Origin: Bin25 sp026709415 | Lineage (GTDB): Bacteria; Bacteroidota; Bacteroidia; Flavobacteriales; Flavobacteriaceae | Length of the DNA: 64,000 nucleotides | Direction: 5' to 3' | Assembly (NCBI GenBank): GCA_965200045.1 | Contig: OZ241330.1 | Location: 1,798,001 to 1,862,000, forward strand | Part shown: in pieces, positions 18,661 through 28,556 of the stretch | Numbering within the stretch: the first letter of the stretch is position 1 | Layout: each line of letters starts with the position of its first letter | Notes under the pieces: generated by a model | Databases searched by the model: none | Seen by the model: the letters and a program-made list of their open reading frames with translations, nothing else | Told to the model about the DNA's origin: nothing | Translations under genes and position numbers: made by a program

Positions 18661-19473
18661 ATGATAAAAACTAATTATACCAAAATCACCACCAAAACAT
18701 TGATGAGAATGAAATCAATGGGGGAGAAAATCTCCATGCTGACGTCATATAGTTATACGTTGGCTAAATTGATTGATAGTGCAGGAATCGATGTGGTGCT
18801 CGTTGGGGATTCCGCTTCTAATGTGATTGCTGGCAATAGAACAACATTACCGATAACTTTAGATCAAATGATTTATCACGCGACAAGTGTGGTTCGTGCT
18901 GTCGAACGAGCACTTGTCGTCGTAGATTTACCCTTTGGCACGTATCAAGCAGATTCCAAAGAGGCATTGCGTTCAGCCATTCGAATCATGAAAGAATCCG
19001 GAGCACATGCCGTTAAACTAGAAGGGGGGTTTGAAGTGAAGGAGTCCATCGAGCGGATTTTGCAAGCTGGGATTCCTGTCATCGGACATTTGGGATTAAC
19101 ACCTCAATCGATTTATAAGTTTGGAACCTATGCTGTCAGGGCAAAAGAAAAAACCGAAGCTCATCAGTTGATTAAAGATGCTGAATTATTGCAAGAGTTG
19201 GGTTGTTTTGGTGTCCTTTTAGAAAAAATACCGGCTTCTCTAGCAAAGACTGTAACAAGCAAACTTAAAGTTCCCGTAATAGGGATTGGCGCTGGAAAAG
19301 ATGTCGACGGACAGGTTTTGGTTTTGCACGATATGTTAGGAATGACTCAAGAATTTCATCCTCGATTTTTAAGGAGATATTTAAATCTTCAAGAACTTAT
19401 CGTCGCAGCTGTCAAACAATATAATTCGGATGTAAAATCACAAGATTTTCCGAATGAATCAGAACAATATTGA
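18661..19473 (+). CDS. panB: 3-methyl-2-oxobutanoate hydroxymethyltransferase
   Basis: PanB transfers a hydroxymethyl group from methylene-tetrahydrofolate to 2-oxoisovalerate to form ketopantoate, the first step of pantothenate synthesis. The 270-residue barrel protein shows MLTSYSYTLAKLIDSAGIDVVLVGDS (metal-binding Asp), DLPFGTYQ, VKLEGG with the catalytic-site Lys and Glu, VIGHLGLTPQS and VIGIGAGKDVDGQVLV..D. The length matches the family. The other pan genes are not adjacent. 2-Oxoisovalerate is shared with the leucine pathway, whose genes begin 1.9 kb downstream. Confidence 0.95.
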   Translation: MIKTNYTKITTKTLMRMKSMGEKISMLTSYSYTLAKLIDSAGIDVVLVGDSASNVIAGNRTTLPITLDQMIYHATSVVRAVERALVVVDLPFGTYQADSKEALRSAIRIMKESGAHAVKLEGGFEVKESIERILQAGIPVIGHLGLTPQSIYKFGTYAVRAKEKTEAHQLIKDAELLQELGCFGVLLEKIPASLAKTVTSKLKVPVIGIGAGKDVDGQVLVLHDMLGMTQEFHPRFLRRYLNLQELIVAAVKQYNSDVKSQDFPNESEQY

Positions 19474-19684
19474 CTCTAATGGCTTGATAGGCCGCTATGT
19501 TGTATCATATTTTCGGAACCATATTTTAAATGATCTGTGTTGACCTTTGTTGTTGCTTAAATGAGGATGCCTTTGTCAACGTTGATTTTTAAAACGGTTT
19601 ATTTCAATTCAGTTACTTTAACTTAGAACTTCTCAACGTTTCGTTCTTTGAAAGATTCACAAAGTTCTTTTCTCTAAACTCATG

Positions 19685-21259
19685 TTAATGAACGCGTTTA
19701 TTTGAGACTTTTTGTTTCCTATTTTGTAAATCCGCCTTTTCTTTGATAATCAGAGCGATCGGCTTGTGATGAATTTTACTTTCTAGCCATGAAAGAAAAT
19801 CTAAATATAAAAAGGCTCGACGTTGGTAAGGATCGTTTTCATAGGTTTTTAGTTCCTCATATAAGTGCACAATTTCTGTCTTCAACTCGTCTGGATAGAT
19901 ATCTTGAAGTTTCCGAATAAAACGGATTAACGCCTCTTGTACTTTTTGTAAATCATCCATTTTAATCAAATAGCGATACGTTTGTTTTAAGTTCGACTCA
20001 ATCAAATAATCTAAATCGGCTTCATACAATGATATGACATGCAGAATTCTTGAAAAACACAACAAATCTTGACGCATTTTCAGCTCTCTATTATTGATGA
20101 TTTTTTCTAAATACACAATGCAATTTTCATATTGTTCTTTTCCAAAATAAACGCAGGCAATCTTGTAATAAAACAGCATGATATGGTGTGGGTCAATCTG
20201 AGTTTTATTTTCTTGAATCCCTTCTAAAATAGAAGGAATTAGTTCAAGTCCAGCATCAAAATTACCCTCTAAAAAGCACAGATTCAATTGGTTGATGTAA
20301 TTAATTTTAAAGCAAAGAGCTTTTAAGTTATCGTTCACTGGAAACAACGTGCTGTCAATACGGATTTGCATCTGACTCAATGTTTCTCGAAATTTTTCTG
20401 GATATTTTAAGAGGCTCAGACATTCCATCAAATAGTTACTTCCCTTTAAATAAAAAACAGGATGGTGAACAATTTTATTCACATCATCATGAAACATATC
20501 AACCCATTTAACTGAATATTGATACGCTCTTAAAAAATCTTGAGTCAAAAAACCATACCAAACATAGGTTTTGTAATACCATAACTTTTCTCTAAAACCT
20601 AAATCTTCAAGATGCACTTTGGGAAGATTTTCGTAAAATAAATGAGTGATTTCTCTGTATTCTTCATCACTTTTGGCGTAGCCTATTTTAATCATCCTTT
20701 CATAAAGTCTCAATGAAAGATTGGATAACTTAGTTGCCATCGTATTTTGTTTTTCTAATTGTTCTGATTGTTTGACCAAAGCTTCACTGCGATTGCTCAA
20801 AGCTCGAGTGATGTATTGTGATTCGATGACTTTTTCTAACTCGACGATTTCATAAGCGGTGTACTTTTCTTCATATGATAAAGCTTGAACTTTTGCTTTC
20901 TCTAAGAGTTTGAGACTTTGTCCATAGAGCCCTTTGTTATAAAGAATTGTTGCAAAATCAAGTTGTTCTCTTACCTGAAGTCGACTCGTTTTATGAATTG
21001 GATTCAAACGAAGACTGATTAAAACTTGTTTGTATAAGTGAGATTTCAAATTCGACAATTGTTGTTTGGTGGCCACGTTACTATCCAAAATGGTTTTTTC
21101 ATTATAGGTGTCCATTCGGTCTAGTAAATTGAATAATCCTAAGTACTTTGAATTTTCATTAGAATCCATACGTCCAACATATAACTTGAATTGTCTCTTT
21201 TCAGATTTTGACAGAGATTTTACTAGAATAAACAAATTGTCTCTGACTTGATTAATCAT
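19685..21259 (-). CDS. Conserved Bacteroidota protein, helical-repeat type, function unknown
   Basis: The 524-residue protein starts with VRDNLFILVKSLSKSEKRQFKLYV, an N-terminal pattern I associate with a widespread but uncharacterised Bacteroidota family. The remainder is almost wholly helical, with TPR-like segments such as YNKGLYGQSLKLLEKAKVQA and ACVYFGKEQYENCIVYLEKII. There is no signal peptide or catalytic motif. It is probably a cytoplasmic scaffold or regulator; that is inferred from fold only. It is transcribed divergently from leuA. Confidence 0.65.
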   Translation of the reverse strand: MINQVRDNLFILVKSLSKSEKRQFKLYVGRMDSNENSKYLGLFNLLDRMDTYNEKTILDSNVATKQQLSNLKSHLYKQVLISLRLNPIHKTSRLQVREQLDFATILYNKGLYGQSLKLLEKAKVQALSYEEKYTAYEIVELEKVIESQYITRALSNRSEALVKQSEQLEKQNTMATKLSNLSLRLYERMIKIGYAKSDEEYREITHLFYENLPKVHLEDLGFREKLWYYKTYVWYGFLTQDFLRAYQYSVKWVDMFHDDVNKIVHHPVFYLKGSNYLMECLSLLKYPEKFRETLSQMQIRIDSTLFPVNDNLKALCFKINYINQLNLCFLEGNFDAGLELIPSILEGIQENKTQIDPHHIMLFYYKIACVYFGKEQYENCIVYLEKIINNRELKMRQDLLCFSRILHVISLYEADLDYLIESNLKQTYRYLIKMDDLQKVQEALIRFIRKLQDIYPDELKTEIVHLYEELKTYENDPYQRRAFLYLDFLSWLESKIHHKPIALIIKEKADLQNRKQKVSNKRVH

Positions 21260-21401
21260 AGTAAGGATGATAGTTTAAAATACTGATATTTAGCATATTA
21301 AATCCTATAGATGACCTTTGGATATTGTAATAATTTTAAAAGAACGATTCAATCAATGAATGATTCCGTATTTTAGTTTATCCAAATAGTTTGCCATTTG
21401 T

Positions 21402-22550
21402 ATGGACTATGTCAAAATTTTTGATACCACGTTACGCGATGGAGAGCAAGTTCCCGGTTGTAAACTTGATACCAAAACAAAATTAAAAATAGCCGCTCAA
21501 TTAGACCAATTGGGTGTGGATGTTTTGGAAGCCGGTTTTCCAATTTCTAGTCCTGGAGATTTTAATAGTGTCACCCAAATTTCTAAAACAATTAATAACG
21601 CCGTTGTCTGTGCCTTGTCCCGAGCTGTCGAAAAAGATATCAAAGTGGCGGCACAAGCATTAGAATATGCCAAAAAACCTCGAATTCATACGGGTATCGG
21701 CACATCAGATAATCATATCAAATACAAATTCAATGCTTCTCGAGAACAGATTTTAGAAAGAGCTATCAAGGCGGTTGCCTATGCCAAGCGTTTTGTCGAA
21801 GATGTTGAGTTTTATGCCGAAGATGCTGGAAGAACCGATAATGAATTTTTAGCTTTAGTATGTGAAAAGGTCATTGAAGCCGGGGCTACTGTTTTAAATA
21901 TTCCAGATACCACGGGGTATTGTTTGCCAGAAGAATATGGAGCCAAAATCAAATACCTTAAAGAAAATATCAAAAACATCGATAAAGCCATTTTGTCTTG
22001 TCATTGTCATAACGATTTGGGATTGGCAACAGCAAACTCCATAGCTGGCGTCCAAAATGGTGCTCGACAAATTGAATGCACGATTAACGGAATAGGGGAG
22101 CGAGCAGGAAACACTTCTTTGGAAGAAGTGGTCATGATTTTACGTCAACATCCCGATCTCAATTTAGATACTCGAATCAATTCAAAATTATTATTTCAAA
22201 CCAGTCGCATGGTATCGACCGAGATGGGGATGCCTGTTCAGCCTAATAAGGCTATCGTTGGCATGAATGCTTTTGCCCACAGCTCAGGAATACATCAAGA
22301 TGGGGTCATAAAAAAAAGAGAAACTTATGAAATCATTGATCCAAAAGATGTGGGTGTGACGGATTCAGCTATTGTATTAACGGCCCGAAGTGGACGTGCC
22401 GCTTTAGCTTTTCGAGCTAAAAAAATCGGTTACGAATTTGGTAAGCTTGAGTTAGATAGAGTCTATGATCAGTTTTTAATTTGGGCAGATCGCAAAAAAG
22501 AAATAAAAGACGAAGATATTCCTGTGATTATCAGTGAATCCAATATTTAG
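21402..22550 (+). CDS. leuA: 2-isopropylmalate synthase, short form
   Basis: LeuA condenses acetyl-CoA with 2-oxoisovalerate, the committed step of leucine synthesis. The 382-residue protein has the family signature IFDTTLRDGEQVPGC, metal-binding SCHCHNDLGLA and the second signature NGARQIECTINGIGERAGN. It ends soon after the HSSGIHQDG region and lacks the C-terminal regulatory dimer domain, so leucine feedback inhibition in the classical way is not expected. Short LeuA proteins of this kind are common in Bacteroidota. It is the first gene of leuA-leuC-leuD-leuA2, with 19 bases before leuC. Confidence 0.92.
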   Translation: MDYVKIFDTTLRDGEQVPGCKLDTKTKLKIAAQLDQLGVDVLEAGFPISSPGDFNSVTQISKTINNAVVCALSRAVEKDIKVAAQALEYAKKPRIHTGIGTSDNHIKYKFNASREQILERAIKAVAYAKRFVEDVEFYAEDAGRTDNEFLALVCEKVIEAGATVLNIPDTTGYCLPEEYGAKIKYLKENIKNIDKAILSCHCHNDLGLATANSIAGVQNGARQIECTINGIGERAGNTSLEEVVMILRQHPDLNLDTRINSKLLFQTSRMVSTEMGMPVQPNKAIVGMNAFAHSSGIHQDGVIKKRETYEIIDPKDVGVTDSAIVLTARSGRAALAFRAKKIGYEFGKLELDRVYDQFLIWADRKKEIKDEDIPVIISESNI

Positions 22551-22569
22551 AATTTATTAATGACATAAG

Positions 22570-23964
22570 ATGGGAAAAACACTTTTCGATAAAGTTTGGG
22601 ATTCACACGTCGTTGATTCCATTTCAGATGGCCCCGATATTCTGTTTATTGACCGGCATTTAGTTCATGAAGTGACTTCACCGGTCGCTTTTTTAAATCT
22701 CAAAAGGAAAGGCATTCAAGTATTGTATCCCAATAAAACGTTTGCTACAGCCGATCACAATACACCAACGATCAATCAACACCTTCCAGTTCAAGAAAAG
22801 CAATCTGCCATGCAATTGAAAATGCTCGAAGAAAATGCTCGAACACATGGCATTCCTTATTGGGGATTAGGACATCGTAAAAATGGAATTGTACATGTGA
22901 TTGGTCCAGAAAATGGGATTACACTGCCTGGAGCTACGATTGTCTGTGGTGATTCCCACACCTCAACTCATGGTGCCTTTGGTGCTGTGGCTTTTGGTAT
23001 TGGCACCTCAGAAGTTGAAATGGTGTTAGCTACGCAAAGCATTTTGCAACCGAAACCAAAAAAAATGCGTATCCATGTTCATGGTGAGTTACCCCCCAGT
23101 GTATTGGCCAAAGATGTGGCCCTGTACATTATTTCTCAAATCACTACATCAGGAGCAACGGGACACTTTGTGGAGTATACCGGAGATGTATTTAAAAATC
23201 TCACGATGGAAGGGCGGATGACCGTTTGCAATCTAAGCATTGAAATGGGTGCTCGAGGAGGCATGATGGCTCCGGATGAAAAAACCTTTCAATACATTAA
23301 ACATCGAGAATATACCCCTCATGGAGAGGATTGGCATCGGGCTATGGAGTATTGGCAAACACTTTATACAGATCATGATGCCGTATTTGATCGAGAAATC
23401 AATTTATATGCGGAAGATATTGAACCCATGGTGACTTATGGCACCAATCCGGGCATGGGGATTGGGATTTCAAAAACAATTCCTAAAGCTTCTGAAGTCT
23501 CTGGTTCACAGCAGGCTTTTAAAAAATCGTTGGATTATATGGGGTATCAAGAAGGAGAACCAATGTTAGGAAAAAAGATCGACTATGTTTTTTTGGGTAG
23601 TTGTACCAATGGGCGAATTGAAGATTTTAGAGCGTTTGCCAATGTGGTCAAGGGAAAAAAGAAGTCAGAAGATGTCCATGTTTGGTTGGTTCCAGGATCT
23701 CATCATGTTTTAACACAAATCAAAAGTGAAGGCATCTTCCAAAATTTAATTGATTCTGGTTTTGAGGTGCGTGAACCAGGTTGTTCGGCTTGTTTGGCCA
23801 TGAATGATGATAAAATACCAGCAGGAAAATATGCTGTCAGTACTTCAAACCGAAATTTTGAAGGACGACAAGGACCTGGTGCTAGGACCATATTAGCAAG
23901 CCCGATTGTAGCAGCAGCAGCAGCAGTTACCGGAAGAGTGACTGACCCAAGAACACTGAATTAA
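22570..23964 (+). CDS. leuC: 3-isopropylmalate dehydratase large subunit
   Basis: LeuC is the [4Fe-4S] subunit of isopropylmalate isomerase, working with LeuD. The 464-residue aconitase-family protein carries the three cluster cysteines at about C345 (GSCTNGR) and C405/C408 (PGCSACLAM). It also has the active-site segments VCGDSHTSTHGAFG and STSNRNFEGRQG. The start context and length are normal. leuD follows seven bases after its stop. Confidence 0.96.
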   Translation: MGKTLFDKVWDSHVVDSISDGPDILFIDRHLVHEVTSPVAFLNLKRKGIQVLYPNKTFATADHNTPTINQHLPVQEKQSAMQLKMLEENARTHGIPYWGLGHRKNGIVHVIGPENGITLPGATIVCGDSHTSTHGAFGAVAFGIGTSEVEMVLATQSILQPKPKKMRIHVHGELPPSVLAKDVALYIISQITTSGATGHFVEYTGDVFKNLTMEGRMTVCNLSIEMGARGGMMAPDEKTFQYIKHREYTPHGEDWHRAMEYWQTLYTDHDAVFDREINLYAEDIEPMVTYGTNPGMGIGISKTIPKASEVSGSQQAFKKSLDYMGYQEGEPMLGKKIDYVFLGSCTNGRIEDFRAFANVVKGKKKSEDVHVWLVPGSHHVLTQIKSEGIFQNLIDSGFEVREPGCSACLAMNDDKIPAGKYAVSTSNRNFEGRQGPGARTILASPIVAAAAAVTGRVTDPRTLN

Positions 23965-23971
23965 TTATCCA

Positions 23972-24568
23972 ATGGCTTACGAAGCTTTTCATGTATTAGA
24001 ATCTACTGCGGTACCATTACCTATTGAAAATGTAGATACCGATCAAATCATTCCTGCACGTTTTTTAAAAGCCACGGAAAGAATTGGATTTGGCGAAAAT
24101 TTGTTTCGAGATTGGCGATATCACCAAGATGATACTCCCAAAAAAGATTTTATTTTAAATAACCCAACCTATCGTGGGAAAATTTTAGTGGGCGGTAAAA
24201 ACTTCGGTTCGGGTTCTTCAAGAGAGCATGCTGCTTGGGCCATTTATGATTATGGATTTCGATGTGTCGTTTCTAGCTTCTTTGCGGATATTTTTAAAAA
24301 CAATGCTATGAATATTGGTATTTTACCAATCGTTGTTTCACCCGAATTTCTATCGGCTATTTTCTCTGCTATCGAATCGAGTCCACAAACTCGATTTAAA
24401 ATAGATCTGCCAAATCAAATTTTCACCATTTTAGATTCCAACCAATCTCAATCATTTGACATCAATTCTTATAAAAAGAACAATCTTTTGAATGGATTCG
24501 ATGATATTGATTTTTTAGTTGACAAGAGAGAAGAAATTGTCAACTTTGCTTTTGACCGACCCTTCTGA
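23972..24568 (+). CDS. leuD: 3-isopropylmalate dehydratase small subunit
   Basis: LeuD is the swivelling small subunit of isopropylmalate isomerase. The 198-residue protein shows PLPIENVDTDQIIPARFLK near the N-terminus and the substrate-binding GGKNFGSGSSREHAAWAI loop, both diagnostic. It is translationally close to leuC (7 bases) and to the next gene (8 bases), so it sits in the middle of the operon. Confidence 0.95.
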   Translation: MAYEAFHVLESTAVPLPIENVDTDQIIPARFLKATERIGFGENLFRDWRYHQDDTPKKDFILNNPTYRGKILVGGKNFGSGSSREHAAWAIYDYGFRCVVSSFFADIFKNNAMNIGILPIVVSPEFLSAIFSAIESSPQTRFKIDLPNQIFTILDSNQSQSFDINSYKKNNLLNGFDDIDFLVDKREEIVNFAFDRPF

Positions 24569-24576
24569 TTGAACAC

Positions 24577-26109
24577 ATGCCTGATCTTATTGGAAAAAAA
24601 ATAGAAATACTCGACACCACTTTGCGTGATGGTGAGCAAACTTCAGGCGTGTCCTTTACGGCATCTGAAAAGTTAACACTTGCCAAATTATTGCTCAACG
24701 AATTGAAGGTCGACCGAATCGAAGTCGCATCAGCAAGAGTATCGGATGGGGAATTTCAAGCGGTTAAGGATATTTTGCAATGGGCATCTAAAAATAATGT
24801 ATCGAATAGGGTCGAAGTGTTAACCTTTTTAGATGGTGGTCAGTCCTTAAAGTGGTTGTTAGATTCCAAAGCTAAAGTCCAGAATATTCTAACAAAGGGT
24901 TCCTTAAATCATTTGAAACATCAATTAAAGTTAACTCCAAAACAACACTATGAAAAAGTGAGGCAGTCAGTAAGTACTGCCAATCAAAATGGTATCTGTT
25001 CCAATGTCTATTTAGAAGATTGGAGCAATGGAATGCGTCATTCAAAAGATTATGTATTGGAATACATCCGTTTATTAGTTGATATTGACGTCAAAAGAAT
25101 ATTGTTGCCTGATACATTAGGTATTTTAAATCATTACGAGCTTTCGGATTACTTAGCTGAAGTCACCGAATTATATCCTAATACACATTTTGATTTTCAT
25201 GGGCATAATGATTATGACTTAGGCGTTGCTAATGCTTTAGAAGCCGTCAAATCTGGCATCAATGGTTTGCATTTGACCATCAACGGTATGGGAGAGCGAG
25301 CTGGAAATGCACCGTTAGAAAGTGTTGTTGTTGGTATTAAAGACTTTTTTCCAAAAGTCAAAATCAATGTTGATGAATCTGCTTTATTTCGAGTCAGTAA
25401 GTTAGTTGCCACGTTTACAGGTCTTCCGATACCCAAAAACAAACCAGTGGTTGGGGCCAATGTCTTTACTCAAACAGCGGGAATTCATGCTGATGGGGAC
25501 AAAAAAAATGATTTATATCATAATGATTTATTACCAGAACGTTTTTCACGTTCTCGCCGATATGATTTAGGAAAAACATCCGGCAAAGCCAATGTCGAAA
25601 AAAACCTTCAAGAATTGGGTCTAACCCTTGATGATGAACAAATCAAAAAGGTCACCAAGCGAGTCATTGAAATGGGTGATAAAAAAGAACAGGTCACCAT
25701 TGAAGATTTACCATTTATTATTTCTGATGTTTTGGGAAATAGTAAAGAAAAAGTTGTCAAAATCAAGTCTTACGTGTTGACTCATTCCAAGGGATTGAAG
25801 CCTTCAACTAGTGTATCAGTTCAAATAGGGGATCAACTCTTTGAAGAAAATGCTTCAGGAGATGGTCAATATGATGCTTTTTGGAATGCTTTAAATAGAA
25901 TTTATTCAAAACAAAAAATCGAACTTCCAACGCTTATTGACTATTTTGTTCGAATACCCCCTGGCAGCAGTTCCGACTCGCTTTGTGAAACCACCATCAC
26001 TTGGGAAGATTCCAAAAAACATTTTCGAACTAGAGGTTTGGATTCCGATCAAACCGTTTCAGCTATCAAAGCCACTGAAAAAATGCTGAACATGATTTAC
26101 GAAACTTAG
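24577..26109 (+). CDS. Second LeuA-family synthase with regulatory domain (isopropylmalate or citramalate synthase)
   Basis: The 510-residue protein has the condensing domain (EILDTTLRDGEQTSG; HGHNDYDLGVAN; LHLTINGMGERAGN). Unlike the upstream LeuA, it has a C-terminal LeuA-type dimer/regulatory domain (about residues 385-510). It could be a citramalate synthase that makes isoleucine precursors from pyruvate, or a feedback-regulated isopropylmalate synthase. Only substrate-pocket comparison or assay would decide. It starts eight bases after leuD. In related operons I would expect leuB next, but here a 18.4-kb accessory region follows instead. Confidence 0.85.
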   Translation: MPDLIGKKIEILDTTLRDGEQTSGVSFTASEKLTLAKLLLNELKVDRIEVASARVSDGEFQAVKDILQWASKNNVSNRVEVLTFLDGGQSLKWLLDSKAKVQNILTKGSLNHLKHQLKLTPKQHYEKVRQSVSTANQNGICSNVYLEDWSNGMRHSKDYVLEYIRLLVDIDVKRILLPDTLGILNHYELSDYLAEVTELYPNTHFDFHGHNDYDLGVANALEAVKSGINGLHLTINGMGERAGNAPLESVVVGIKDFFPKVKINVDESALFRVSKLVATFTGLPIPKNKPVVGANVFTQTAGIHADGDKKNDLYHNDLLPERFSRSRRYDLGKTSGKANVEKNLQELGLTLDDEQIKKVTKRVIEMGDKKEQVTIEDLPFIISDVLGNSKEKVVKIKSYVLTHSKGLKPSTSVSVQIGDQLFEENASGDGQYDAFWNALNRIYSKQKIELPTLIDYFVRIPPGSSSDSLCETTITWEDSKKHFRTRGLDSDQTVSAIKATEKMLNMIYET

Positions 26110-26135
26110 ATTCATCCATTTTCAAGAGTAACATC

Positions 26136-26163
26136 CCATTGTTAAGAAACTGTTTTTCAATGG
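26136..26163 (+). terminator. Weak terminator-like hairpin after the leu operon
   Basis: CCATTG (26136-26141) and CAATGG (26158-26163) can pair around a 16-base loop, followed by CTTTTATCTT. The stem is only six pairs, so this is a weak prediction at the edge of the accessory region. Confidence 0.3.
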
Positions 26164-26241
26164 CTTTTATCTTATCTTTTGATGAATTTTTATATTCGTT
26201 AATACGTCTAATGAATCATATCGACAGTTAAAAGATAAATC

Positions 26242-27110
26242 ATGTCCATTGATAGAGGAAGAGCTGATTATCTCTGTGGAAGGGAAGAGGAGAAGACTCA
26301 ATTTAAAGATTTTTTAGAGGATTTAAAAAATGAAAATGGGCCACCTCTTTTTTGATTCAAGGTGTGCCAGGCGTTGGTAAATCCGCTTTAATTTTTGAAT
26401 TATCGGATCAATTAGAAGAAAAAGGTTGGCGAGTGATAAGAATTGATCCTAGGACTTTGTATCATATCCAAGATTTTAGAGACAAACTAAAAAGAGACCC
26501 TTTTTGGAAAGTTTGGAGAAAATCAAAAATTCGATTGAACATCAATGGAAAAGGTGTTGAGATTGGAACAGAAATGCAAATCAATTATCACACGTTCATT
26601 ATGCCCTTAAAAACCGTTAAAAAACCAACATTAATTGTATTGGATGAAGCACAGAGACTAAGAAAAGAATTAAAAAACGAATTTGAAACAAAAGTGATTC
26701 GAGATGTTATGGATACATTTCATAATGAAAAATTGAATACTCAATTTATTTTTTTAATTTGAGGATTAGCTAATACACAGAGTATTTTAAAGCAACTTGA
26801 CATATCTAGGTTTGCAAAAAACGCCATCATCAATCTTCAAAAAATAGATAAACGAGCTGAAAGAAAACTGATATATTATTGGATTGTTCAAAGAGGTGGA
26901 GCGAACAAGAATGATCCCAATATTGAAAAGTGGATCGATGTCATTTATGAACAAACCCTACAATTGGCAAGCCATATAAAATCCTATGGTCTTGATATTA
27001 TTCGATGTTTAAAAGAAAGTAAAGATGGTTCTATCACGATTAGTGTGGATAGAGTTTTAGCCTGCACTGAAAAACAAGACCGCCGATCGGAAGTTTTTGA
27101 ATCTTTTTGA
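26242..27110 (+). pseudogene. Decayed P-loop ATPase, paralogue of the next gene
   Basis: From ATG 26242 the product starts MSIDRGRADYLCGREEE and breaks at a T6 run (26348-26353), where one more T would restore frame into GVPGVGKSALIFEL (Walker A). A TGA at 26760-26762 interrupts just after QFIFLI, at the place where the intact paralogue has VISGLG. The frame then continues open to 27110. Walker B (LIVLDEAQ) is preserved. The reading is about 290 codons and lacks the C-terminal region present in the intact neighbour. Two lesions and truncation make it a pseudogene, unless slippage and readthrough occur, for which there is no evidence. Confidence 0.75.
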
Positions 27111-27246
27111 TTTTTATAAGACCCTATAATAGAGATAAAACATTGGAATATACCGTGATTGAACTAACACATTTAATGACACTTGAATCGACGTGTTATC
27201 TAAAGGATTAAATTTAACAATTCAAGTTTCGTACCTTCGTTGATGT

Positions 27247-28347
27247 ATGAGAAATCGAGGAAAAGCAAAATATTTTCATGGAAGAAAAGAAGAGCTTGAC
27301 TTGTTTAGAGGAACCTTAAATATTGCAAAAATTGAAAATGGGGGAACTATTTTCATCATTCAAGGTTCTCCAGGTGTTGGAAAAAGCGCGTTGTTGGAAG
27401 AATTCAAAGAATTAGGTGTTGCAGAAGAATGGGGCGTTGTTGAAATAAGCCATGATGGGTTATGGGATGCTCATGAGTTAAGAAAATATCTTCATAAAGA
27501 TTATACAATAAAATTAAAAGAACTTAAGGCAGGAGCAAGTGCTTACGGTCTTGGCATGGAAGGAGTTTTTTCAATCAATGAAAAGTCAGTATTACAAATT
27601 TTGGAGTCATCTAAAAAACCGTTATTATTAATGTTAGATGAGGGGCAACATCTGGCAGATGTGTTGAATGCAGACTTCCAAATTTTCAAAGACACTAAAA
27701 AAGTATTAGATAACATTCATAATAATAAATTTAGAGTTCCATTAGTGTTTGTCATATCAGGACTAGGAATGACAAAAAAGATCATTCAAAATTTTGGAGT
27801 CTCTATATTGGATGATAAATCTATTGTTAATTTAGAGAAGTTGGATAAACTTTCAGAACAAGAAATTCTTAAAGATTGGATATATCAAGAGGGTGGATTG
27901 AATCAAACAATTCAGTCAAAACTTTGGATAGAAAAAATAACTGAGTTTACTCATGGATGGCCACATCATATTAATGCTTATGGTCGATCTGCATCGGAAT
28001 GGATAAAGAAAGATCCTAACAAATTAACGATGGAAGGGTTGAATTGGGTTTTAAAAGATGGGGAACAAAAACGATTTGATTATTATGATGAACGATTCGA
28101 TACATTGACTCTCAAAGAAACGGAGTTGATTACGGAGCTTTTGATTGTTCATCGAAACGTAGATGAGTTTCGAGATGAGAGCATCATTGACTTTTTTAAA
28201 GAAAAAACAAGTTTAGAAGAAGCAGAAAAATTATTTGATAGAACCGTTGAAAAAGGGGTTTTTCATCGACAAAAGAATAAAAAATATAGTGTTGCTGTTC
28301 CTTCGATGCGAACTTGGTTAATCGATCAATTTGGTCAAGATTTATAG
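27247..28347 (+). CDS. P-loop ATPase (AAA/STAND-like), possibly defence-related
   Basis: The 366-residue protein begins with a GRKEELDLF segment like the box seen before many STAND and AAA_16 ATPases. Walker A GSPGVGKSA follows at 40-48, Walker B LLLMLDE at about 126-132, and a sensor-like VFVISGLGMT after that. The region from about 270 to 366 is helical and ends in a winged-helix-like segment (FDRTVEKGVFHRQKNKKYSVAVPSMRTWLIDQF). No effector domain is attached. It lies next to a decayed paralogue at the left end of the accessory island. A role in phage defence is suggested by location only. A TACCTTCG box just upstream resembles a weak -7 element. Confidence 0.7.
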   Translation: MRNRGKAKYFHGRKEELDLFRGTLNIAKIENGGTIFIIQGSPGVGKSALLEEFKELGVAEEWGVVEISHDGLWDAHELRKYLHKDYTIKLKELKAGASAYGLGMEGVFSINEKSVLQILESSKKPLLLMLDEGQHLADVLNADFQIFKDTKKVLDNIHNNKFRVPLVFVISGLGMTKKIIQNFGVSILDDKSIVNLEKLDKLSEQEILKDWIYQEGGLNQTIQSKLWIEKITEFTHGWPHHINAYGRSASEWIKKDPNKLTMEGLNWVLKDGEQKRFDYYDERFDTLTLKETELITELLIVHRNVDEFRDESIIDFFKEKTSLEEAEKLFDRTVEKGVFHRQKNKKYSVAVPSMRTWLIDQFGQDL

Positions 28348-28556
28348 CATATTATAAAAATCAATAACCACTACCACCTGTAATACAAATTCGCATCAAT
28401 CAGAGGAAAGATACAATCCAAGGAAATAATCTCGTGTATGTCGATTGATTCATTTTAAGTTTCGAACTTTAAGAAAAGTGGAGGTTTCCATTTTTCAGGA
28501 TTGAAATGCTCAAAGTTATTTTACTGATGGTACTAAAATCTTTAGATTCTCAATTT

